Translations under genes and position numbers: made by a program | Shown: piece after piece, positions 55,704-64,000 of the stretch | How the letters are laid out: the number at the start of each line of letters is the position of its first letter | Numbering within the stretch: position 1 is the stretch's first letter | The notes under the pieces: generated by a model | The model's database searches: none | Told to the model about the DNA's origin: nothing | Seen by the model: only the letters and a program-made list of their open reading frames with translations | Source: Planococcus citri | Lineage: Eukaryota > Arthropoda > Insecta > Hemiptera > Pseudococcidae | Length of the DNA stretch: 64,000 nucleotides | Reading direction: 5' to 3' | Assembly (NCBI RefSeq): GCF_950023065.1 | Contig: NC_088680.1 | Location: forward strand, 60,177,350 to 60,241,349

Positions 55704-56358
55704 TCAAGGAGGTGTAGGTGCAGTAGGTGGTGGAGCAGCTCCGGTTGTTGGTGAAGCTCCTGCAGCTGTGGGATCAGCATCTGGAGAGCCTCCTGTTGTA
55801 ACTGAGACAGATGTTGAAATAGAAGATGGTGATGGTGATGGTGAAGGTGGAGATGATGATGGTGGTGGTGGTGGTGGTGATGGTGATGGTGAGCCTGATG
55901 CAGCCAAAATACGATCCGCCATTTGCTTGGTTTTAGCAATCATATCACAAGACACAACCATATTTTGCCATTGTATATTCTGTAGAATTATCCCCACAGG
56001 AGAAGACCCATCTGCTGAAAATTGATAACCTTGAGAAATTGCAGTCTCAACTTGTGAACATGCCATTATGATATCTTGTATCATTGCGTATAATTCAGCA
56101 ATGGCTGCATCATCACATGAACCCTGTCCACCAGCGGAGGTTGGGGGTGGTGCACCTTGCTGCGTAGTTGCTGAAAGTGTTGCAGGGGTAGGAGGATTCA
56201 TTTGTGAGGTAACCCATGATACTCCACTTGTCAAAAACAATGCCTGAAAAAATTTTAATTGTCATAAAACCAGAAACATTGCAGCTGAAAAACGGCCTAA
56301 ATGATTATCAACTTACCAAAATTATGTGATTTGTGAAATATTGTTTCATCTTATGCAT
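55704..56358 (-). CDS. Secreted two-cysteine helical protein with Pro/Ser tail (family 2)
   Basis: Two exons, 56358-56317 and 56243-55704, GT-AG phase 0, 193 aa (start could be Met4 at 56349). Exon 1 MHKMKQYFTNHIIL joins ALFLTSGVSWVTS, giving a signal peptide split by the intron. A Pro/Thr/Gln stretch precedes a helical region with Cys57, then Cys76 and Cys113 (IIMAC ... NMVVSC), 36 residues apart. The tail (from ~128) is S-P-S-P, poly-Pro and T-G-A-A-P. The organisation equals that of the neighbours at 54624 and 57461. No known domain is recognised. Confidence 0.78.
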
Positions 56359-56880
56359 TATTTTTTTCACTGAATAGGTTCCTATATCGCTCGAAGTTAT
56401 CCAAGTATCACTTGCCTTCAATTCGAATGCATTAACAAAATAAAACCTTGTTTGGGATGTGCGTCATATTGGATTAATGTGTTGGCAGTCACCTTTTACC
56501 CTTTATGGTACATAAGTATATTATCTATTTGTTTTCAATGACGTGGTGTGAATGTGTTTCTCTCAATGGACTTTAAACTGAATTGTGAAATTTTCCATCA
56601 GATGTACTCAACTTTTATGCTGGTCTTCTGAATTCTTTGTCTGAATACCTCTTTTTTCAAAAAGATTTGAGGAAATGCTACTTTACCAAAATATTCAAGC
56701 AAATACTTGATTTAAAGTAGAAAATACATGGTATTCTGTACTGTCCCTCTGTAAAATTCCCCATTTATTGAACACAAATTGAATGCAAGACTTATCATAT
56801 TCATTATTATGTATTGATAATTTACACTCGAGCTATAATTAATTGGATATCCTGAATTAAGAAGTAAATTATTGATAAGC

Positions 56881-57461
56881 TTAAGAAACAGTACTAGTTG
56901 GTGGAACCACAGGTAATGCACCAGGAGAACCCATGGGTGGTACTACAGAAGGTGGAGATTGACCCGTCTGAGAAGTAGCTGATGAAGGGGGAGGTGTTTG
57001 AGAAAGGGATGTGGCTACAGAAGGTGGTGGTGGTTGGAGTGAACTGGGTGCTGTTCCACCAACTCCACTCATTGAATTACCAGAACTAAGGTTTGCAATA
57101 TCATTATAATCACCCACCATCTGCATACAAGTTATGTAGGCAATATCAATTTCTGCATATTGTATCAGTTTAGTTACATCATTTTGCTGTTTAGCATATT
57201 CAACAACCATAGGACTGATAGCAGGATTACTGATGCGTTGCTGAATGAAGCTCTGACATGATGTTATCACTGATTGCATCATAGAAGCTTGAGGACTTTG
57301 AGCAGATACATTGGAAAATCCTTCGTGCATCTATTTGTAAATTAGGTGTGTGATCAGTCTAGAATCAACAAGTGATGTCTAGTCTAACTAAGATAGGTAT
57401 TGAAGATTGAATTTGAGAGTATACTTACATATATTGCTATGAAAATCAATAAGTTCCTCAT
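56881..57461 (-). CDS. Secreted two-cysteine helical protein with Pro/Ser tail (family 2)
   Basis: Two exons, 57461-57429 and 57330-56881, GT-AG phase 0, 160 aa. The split signal peptide reads MRNLLIFIAIY | MHEGFSNVSA. The helical part has Cys36 (SVITSC) and Cys79 (IAYITC), 42 residues apart, after an AQSPQASMMQ start. The remainder is Ser/Pro/Thr/Gly-rich (SLQPPPPS, PPPSSATSQT, SPPSVVPPM). It lies between two relatives on the same strand and is probably a tandem duplicate. Exon 2 happens to begin with ATG, so an unspliced reading would lose the signal peptide. Confidence 0.78.
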
Positions 57462-57868
57462 TTTTATGTAATAAAGATCACATGTGGTGTAACACAGTGG
57501 AAAAATCATTTGTGGGGATCACTTGAGAGTAATAAATTTTGAAATCAAACCGATAAATAATGTGTCAAATGCAGTATGTTGAGTTTTATGTGCGCATATT
57601 CAAAACAAGCCCATAACTCCTGGAAGAGACTACACTATGGCACTTTCCTGCATTCAAATATTACATTAATGGTAGGATCTGAATGTTTTTCACACCTGAA
57701 TACAGTGCTGACGCACTAAAAATTGATAATGCTGTTTGATTCGAGTACTTTTGACATTGAACAGGGTTTTAAAAATTTCCATTGGTGATTTTTGTTGAAA
57801 TTAACCTACTCTTGAAAATTCTATAGTAGGAATGAGATCTGTGGGGCTGATTGTTTTTTCCATGACCA

Positions 57869-57874
57869 TTTATT
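57869..57874 (-). promoter_or_regulatory. Poly(A) signal AATAAA (minus strand)
   Basis: On the minus strand about 110 bases past the stop of the gene ending at 57982. Confidence 0.55.
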
Positions 57875-57981
57875 CATTAAAATTTAATCACAAATTATTT
57901 CCAAGAAAGCAAGTAGGCCTAATAAAAATCTAAGTAACAAGTAAACAATTTTCATCATATTGATGAGTTTTCTATGGACTT

Positions 57982-60900
57982 CTATGATGTTGTTGAATCT
58001 GGAGTAGGTGATATAGAAGTTGGAGCAACACTTGGTGGCACTAAAAAACATGACATAGCTATATTATATTCTGTAGGAAATTTTATAATGAGTTTATGAA
58101 ACACACGTTGATGTATTACATTACCTTGCACTGAACCAGAGACCTGTGCATCAGATTGAGAATTAGCATTTACATTTGCCCCGCCTCCTGTAGACTGTAA
58201 GGATACCCCAGCACCAGAATTGCTATTAGCATTTGCACTAAGGCCATTGCTGCCATTTCCACCTCCTGGACTTGGTTGCACTGATGCTTGAATGTTTCCA
58301 TTATTATCAACACTACCATTTATTCCAATTCCTCCCCCTCCACCACTACTGGGACCACCAGTAATCATATTGCCTAATGTTGAAAGTCCAGAACTAATTC
58401 CAGAGGATGCACTTGAGGCTACATTTGCTACAGTATTTCCCACTCCTTGACTTGTGATAGATCCTTGTGAGGATGCATTACTTGATGCACTTGTATCAGT
58501 TCCACCATTAGTGGATTGCAGTGATACTCCAGCTCCACTTCCAGCACTTCCATTTACATTAGTGTTACTACCATTTGTTGATTGTAAGGATACTCCAGCC
58601 CCACTATCTGCATTTCCATTCACATTTGTACCATCATTTGTCGATTGTAAAGATACTCCAGCTCCACTTCCAGCACTTCCATTTACATTAGTGTTACCAT
58701 TTGTTGATTGTAAGGATACTCCAGCCCCACTATCTGCATTTCCATTCACATTTGTACCACCATTTGTCGATTGTAAAGATACTCCAGCTCCACTTCCAGC
58801 ACTTCCATTCACATCTGTGCTGCCATTAGTTGATTGCAGGGATACTCCACTCCCACTACCAGCACCAGCATTTGTTGATTGTTGTGAATTGCTATTTGAT
58901 TGTCCAGTTATCATATTGCCCACTGATGAAAGTCCAGAACTAATTCCTGATGCTACACCTGAAAGTGTATTTCCTACAGTGGTATCAGCACTTCCATTTA
59001 CATTGGTGTTACCATTTGTTGATTGCGTAGATAATCCAGCCCCACTGCCTGTAATCCCATTCACATCTGTACCACCATTTGTTGATTGCAAAGACACTCC
59101 AGCTCCACTTCCAGCACTTCCATTTACATTAGTGTTACCATTTGTTGATTGCAGTGATACTCCAGCTCCACTTCCAGCACTTCCATTCACATCTGTGCTG
59201 CCATTAGTTGATTGCAGGGATACTCCACTCCCACTACCAGCACCAGCATTTGTTGATTGTTGTGAATTGTTATTTGATTGTCCAGTTATCATATTGCCCA
59301 TTGATGAAAGTCCAGAACTAATTCCTGATGCTACACCTGAAAGTGTATTTCCTACAGTGGTACCAGATCCACTTGCTGAAGTATTCACAGACCCACTGTT
59401 TTGTGTGCACGTGGCATCTGTCACACCATTTCCAGATTGATTAGTAGTTTGAGTCCCTGTTAAGCCACCAGTTGATTGCAATCCTGACACATTTAAGTTA
59501 GAGTCTGAGCCTGTTCCACTTGTACCAATGTTGGAATTGGTATTTAATGTGTTTGAACCTGATACATTGCTACCTCCTGAAGACAATCCCAGCATGTTGA
59601 GGTATGAATCTGAATTTGAACCGTATCCTCCTCCACTGCTACCATAGTCTGAAACAGTTGTGAGTGAGATAGCCTTCTTTCAGAGTAGAAACCTTATTTT
59701 GGTTGTGTATGAAAATGGAGTAAAACTGCTGTGTAGCTGATGTGTGTATATTTTTTAAGATAGAAAACTCTTTTTCACTCACTGTATGCAGATTCATCTT
59801 GTTTCTGTGATCCAGAACCCTTTGATACATTTACTGAATTATCAACAGTAATTCCATGCCCATTACCAGAATCAGTTGAACTGGGTGTACCGCCTAGTAA
59901 TTTAAAAAAAAAAAAAACGAAAATACAATAATATTTCTGTTTGAAAGATTTCTACTAAATTATTGTGATGGCAGTGATAGAACGTACTACCTTGTGGAGC
60001 AGTATCAGGACCACCACTTCCACTACTCAATCCCAAGGAATTCATGATTGAATTTTGAATTCCACCCGAATTGGAAGCTTCATCTTGTTTCTGTGATCCT
60101 GAATCCTTTGTAACATTTACTGTATTCTTAACAGTAATTCCATGACCATTCCCAGAATCAGGTGATGAACTGGGTGTACCACCTAGTAATTTTTTAAAAA
60201 CAAAAATTCATTAATGTTGCTGTTTGAAAGATTTATATTTGCTGCAATAGGATACACTACCTTGTGGTGAAGTATCAGGACCACTACTTCCACCACTTAA
60301 TCCCAAGGAATTCAAAATTGAATTTTGATTTCCACCTGAACCTGATCCAGTAGTTTGAACTCCCATTGCAGTGGTATCTCCATTACTACTAGGTGACCCT
60401 AAACCTAACATACTTGAAATGGTTCCACTACTAGGACTAGGACTGTTGCCTTGGGTTGTTGTTAATGAGTTTTCTACCCCATTATTCATGTTTGTACCAC
60501 CATTCATGGAATTCACATTCAACATTGACGAATCAGATTGGCCATTATTCTGTTGCATTGTGGTAGGCCCACCACCAAGGCCTAACATGCTGGATATTGA
60601 TCCACCAACTGAGTTGGTATTAGTTGGACTATTACTCTGTGTCATTGTAGTGGGGGTAGGACCATTTCCACTAGGTGAGCCAAAACCTAACATGCTGGAT
60701 ATTGATCCACCAACTGAGTTGGTATTAGTTGGACTATTAATCTGTGTCATTGTAGTGGGAGTAGGGCCATTTCCGCTAGGTGAGCCAAAACCTAACATGC
60801 TGGATATTGATCCACCGCCTGAGCCTGTATTTTGATTTACTGACATCGACTTGCTTCCCGAATTAGCACCATTTGTTGAGTCGGTTCCCAACATCGAAGA

Positions 60901-62035
60901 ACCCATGGTACCTCCATTTTGAGAAGCGGTATTGCTTCCCCCTCCATATCCCATCAAACCATACATACCGGATAAAGAACCGCCTGAACCAGACGATCCT
61001 CCTTGCGAGCCGCCATATCCACCGCCTCCAAAGTAATTAAAGAGTGCACCACCTTCAATCAGATCTATAATACTAGATTCAGTTGACTCAAAATACGATT
61101 TCATCGAGCTGTGCATAGGGAAAGCTGCATCAACAGCGAACTTGTTTTTAATAATTCCTTCGCAAGAAGCTTGAATAACCATCATCTGCATCGATTTCAG
61201 AATATCCATCGGATTATTGTCCAAGTTTTTATCTACTTCGAGATTCATACCTGCGCATTGTTGAATGATACTGATTATTTGATCGTAGGTCTGTTGAAGG
61301 TTTTGGTTTGAATAACTCGAGCTGGAAGAGCTAGACTGTTGATAATTGGAATTATATTGTGAGGATTGGGAACTCTGTGTTTGCGAACTTGATCCGCCTG
61401 AGGACCACAGACCTAATCCAAACTGAGATGAGGAGTGATTTACACACACAATCTGTAAAGTTGTTGTATATTGTTTCAAAATTTGAGCCTCAATTTTTGG
61501 ACTTTTTGTGAAAATGGAAGAATAGATTTATAGAACGTTCATTCCATGTCAGTTCGACCAATGTTTTGACCTCATGCCTTTCGATTTTGTTCAGTTTTTT
61601 TTTCCGCAAAATCTACCTACCTACCCATCAACTCAATACTAGGTACTTTCAAACAGGACACTCTCAGTAGAAGAGAAGTATGCCCCCCCCCCAAATTTGG
61701 GCTGAAATTTAAAAAAAAATTATGACTGTGTGATACACCAATTGGTATGCTTTCGGAGATGCTGAACACAAATATGACCTCAGTTTTGACGTGTATCTAT
61801 ATGTTTTTGGTGAGAGGGGGGGGGTCTATCTGAAATTTTTGTCACGCTGACCCGCGTGACGCTGATTCGTGTCAAAAATCGCGTTTTGTTTTGGCCGAAA
61901 TGACATGAAATGACCCAGAAAAATGATAATTTAATGGTTTTATTTCATTCAACCCATAAAATAATTATCTAAGTAGGTACCTATGTATTCTTCACTTACC
62001 AGAATAATTGTGAAAATTTTGAAATCCAAATTCAT
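57982..62035 (-). CDS. Large secreted Ser/Gly/Asn-rich repeat protein with two-cysteine N-terminal domain (family 2)
   Basis: Six exons on the minus strand: 62035-62000, 61452-60261, 60182-59991, 59893-59783, 59648-58125 and 58040-57982. All are GT-AG and the frame closes at 1,037 aa. The signal peptide is split by a phase-0 intron (MNLDFKIFTIIL | IVCVNHSSS). A Ser/Gln-rich stretch precedes the helical region with Cys78 and Cys109 (SIIQQC ... VIQASC). Then come three SISSMLGFGSPSGNG-type repeats, two related phase-1/phase-1 exons (GGTPSS..DSGNGHGITV) and a long array of SGAGVSLQSTNG units with a 126-residue higher-order duplication. The last intron (58124-58041, 84 nt) is in frame and open, so a retained form is possible. 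The glycine/serine repeats suggest a structural, silk- or glue-like extracellular protein; this is inference. The plus-strand ORFs here are shadows. Confidence 0.78.
58130..59560 (-). repeat. Nested in-frame repeats in the large secreted protein
   Basis: Basic unit SGAGVSLQSTNG plus T(D/N)VNGSAG (about 60-63 bp). A larger block starting with GISSGLSS.GNMITGQSN is repeated at a distance of 378 bp (58901 and 59279 on the plus strand), with a third diverged start near 58370. Confidence 0.82.
61537..61914. mobile_element. Small fold-back element, FB-B type copy 3 (intron 1)
   Basis: GTTCATTCCATGTCAGTTCG at the left and, reverse-complemented, GGTCATTTCATGTCATTTCG at the right resemble the FB-B ends. 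A C run (61683) and a G run (61814) lie inside. It sits in intron 1 of the large repeat-protein gene. Confidence 0.55.
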
Positions 62036-64000
62036 TCTCCAGTTTTCTAACTTTTTTTTGAATTTTCCGACTGAACGATTAAATCGAATAACGTGGAAAG
62101 TATGAAATCATACACGGATTGCAGTTTGAATAAATACAATGATGATAGTTCAAAAACTGTTTGAAATTTGTTTAGTTGCTAACGCTTGTTGCGACGAACC
62201 TACCTCCATGGTATCTGAAATGAAATAATTATCTGTAGGTTTTATTGCTGATGTTTCCTACAGAGTTGGCTTGGAAAATTTTCTTCTTTCAAAAATATTT
62301 TTCTTTTTTGATTAATTCAAAGAAAACCTGAAAATAAACTATCGTTTAGATTCCTCAGTTTTTTTTTTATTTTTGGAAATTTGATATCAGGAAAGGGTAT
62401 AAGAGAAGGTTTTCTGCTGCAAAATTTTCTAAAAATTCCAAAACTTAGCTACCTACTTTAAGAATTTTTTTATTCGTAAATTGAAATGAATAGGTACTTA
62501 CTTTGATTATATTTAAATCATGAGAGAATTGTATGTATGTGTAGCAGGCTGTTGGCTGTTGTGACATGCTGATTGCTGAAGGAGGAGGCGTTTAAATGAT
62601 GCTTAAGTTTTAGAAATCAGTATGCCTAAATTGGGTCAGGTATTTTTTCACTTTTCTTTATCGTTGTTTTCTAAGTATTTCGTTGAAAAAATAATTTTGA
62701 CCTCATGGAGCCCTGAGGGCTGGGGTGGCATGTTCACCTACTCAATTTATGAATTTATTCAACATCTCGTGTACCATTTGGAAGAGCTTCGACAGGGTTG
62801 GCACAGTTATTGGAATCGTAAAATTCGATTCAGATCAAAAATTTGATGATTTGATTTTTTGATTCGAATCATTTTTTGTGCTATTATTCGTGATTCGTAA
62901 TTCATTATGAGTCATTTTGTGCCTCGTTCTCTTCATTAAATGACATTCTTTTTGATGTTTGTAACACTTCACTCGACTATGAGTTAACAACATTGTCTCG
63001 TACATCAAATCATGTTTCCTGCATTGTTGCTAAGTTTGAGTTTGCCCTCATTTTACAAAAATGTCATCGATTTCTTGTGGTTTTCAGTTGTTTTATACCC
63101 ATTTCACATTTACAAAATTTTAGCAAAATTTTGGAATAAGTATTTTAGTTTTTGGTCATTTTTTATTGGTTTTATTTCATTTCAGATAGGTAAATTTTAA
63201 TTTTAAAATTTTTTCGTGCAAAATTTATCAATTTTTTTTGTCACACTTTTTGTAGTATTTTTTGAAACATTTCGTTCAATTTTCATAGTATCTGATCATG
63301 CAATTTGTGGTACATATTTTCCAAAAATTTTGTTTAATATTTATTATGTGCTTATTTTTACGAAATTTTTCCTCGATTATTTTGGACTATTTCCTATAGC
63401 ATTTTAACAAATTTTTGAGCAATTTTCGCAAAGATAGCTCGATTTTGTTGATTTTCCTCCAGCTTATGGTAATTTTCAATAACTGGATAAAGCTACACAT
63501 AGTTTGACAAATTTTCATGCAATTTTAAGAATATTGATTTCCAATAATTTAGGCAACCGTTTGCAAGATTTTACTCTTTTGTGACATTTCGGAATCAAGT
63601 TTTGGTAGTTTTCATTGACGTTTTTATATGTCAATCTTCCGAGCTTTAACGAAATTCTAAATTGCAAAATTTGGCATAATTTCACTAAAATTCCATAAAT
63701 TTTTAGTAGTACATACTTAACTTTAAGTAGGTATCTAAGTATTTCTATGCTAATTTTATACTTTATTCATGATATTATTTTGAGTGTTTTTTTCAGAATT
63801 TCATTCAATTTCGATAATATTTGATAAACTTTTTGTAATTTTCCACGATTTTTTTGTATTTTACCCTATTTGCGGTATTTTATCAATTTTCAGTTGATTT
63901 ATACTTTAAAAAGTTTACGATTTTCTGCTAAAAAAAAAAAAAAAAGAAAGAAAGAAAAGAAAAAGAAAACATTCGCGAATAAGGCTTACAATTTCTAAAT
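62036..64000. other. Intergenic, AT-rich; nothing recognised
   Basis: The first few hundred bases should hold the promoter of the minus-strand gene starting at 62035. The rest is T/A-rich with ORFs of no coding character and an A/G-only tract at 63930-63968. Confidence 0.4.

Noticed and set aside
58454..59440. Plus-strand ORF of 328 codons with VDCKDTPAPL repeats
   Set aside because: Shadow of the SGAGVSLQSTNG repeat array. The minus strand has consistent splice sites, a signal peptide and an upstream exon.
60371..60835. Plus-strand ORF of 154 codons with PKPNMLDIDPP repeats
   Set aside because: Antisense of the SISSMLGFGSPSGNG repeats of the minus-strand gene.

Overview
The window is AT-rich animal nuclear DNA with small GT-AG introns, AATAAA poly(A) signals and a heavy load of transposable elements. 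The frequent GTAGGTACCTA-type words, the transposon types and an intron-bearing RNA polymerase I subunit gene fit an insect. My best guess is a sternorrhynchan hemipteran such as a scale insect or mealybug, but that is an inference from texture, not proof.

The main content is two families of secreted proteins that carry mucin-like low-complexity tracts. Family 1 is lipocalin-derived. It comprises a plain ApoD/Lazarillo-like lipocalin (50852-52173, minus), a tandem pair of lipocalins with Pro/Thr/Ala-rich extensions (6942-8506 and 14565-16399, minus), and a 13-exon gene (33727-46593, plus) encoding two lipocalin modules joined by Asn/Ser/Thr-rich repeats. I reconstructed their exons by hand. 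Every module has the same ordered intron phases, 0-1-2-1-1-1, apart from one gene that lacks the second intron. Family 2 comprises five genes (1-440 partial, 54624-55291, 55704-56358, 56881-57461 and 57982-62035). Each has a signal peptide split by a phase-0 intron (the start is outside the window for the first), then a short helical region with two cysteines 30-42 residues apart. Four of the five also have a low-complexity tail. Both families use the same V-N / S-V-N / N-A-N style of low complexity, so they may work in the same extracellular material (saliva, sheath, wax or egg covering). That last point is speculation.

Other genes: POLR1H (RPA12) in three exons at 27439-27968. Mobile elements: a complete, probably very young Ty3/gypsy LTR retrotransposon (19024-25433) with indistinguishable LTRs, a GTCAT target duplication and an A AAA AAC slippery site at the gag stop; an intact DD41D Tc1/mariner-type element (31702-33051); a hAT-like MITE with an 8-bp target duplication inside an intron (15342-15668); a palindromic MITE (13744-14364); two TA-flanked ~0.9-kb elements (41882-42809, 47824-48720); and two families of large fold-back elements (17281-19023 and 35060-36951; 9039-11175, 37320-38396 and 61537-61914). 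Degenerate tandem repeats with periods of ~135, ~122, ~388 and ~643 bp fill much of the remaining space.

Layout: 1-440 end of a family-2 gene; 441-6840 repeats, one possible small ORF, one possible orphan terminal exon and a GC-richer island; 6840-16830 the duplicated lipocalin pair with transposons between; 17281-25433 fold-back element cut by the LTR retrotransposon; 27439-27968 POLR1H; 29040-31490 satellite-like repeats; 31702-33051 mariner; 33540-46722 double-lipocalin gene with two transposon-filled introns; 46723-50850 repeats; 50852-52173 lipocalin; 54624-62035 four family-2 genes; 62036-64000 AT-rich DNA with nothing recognisable.
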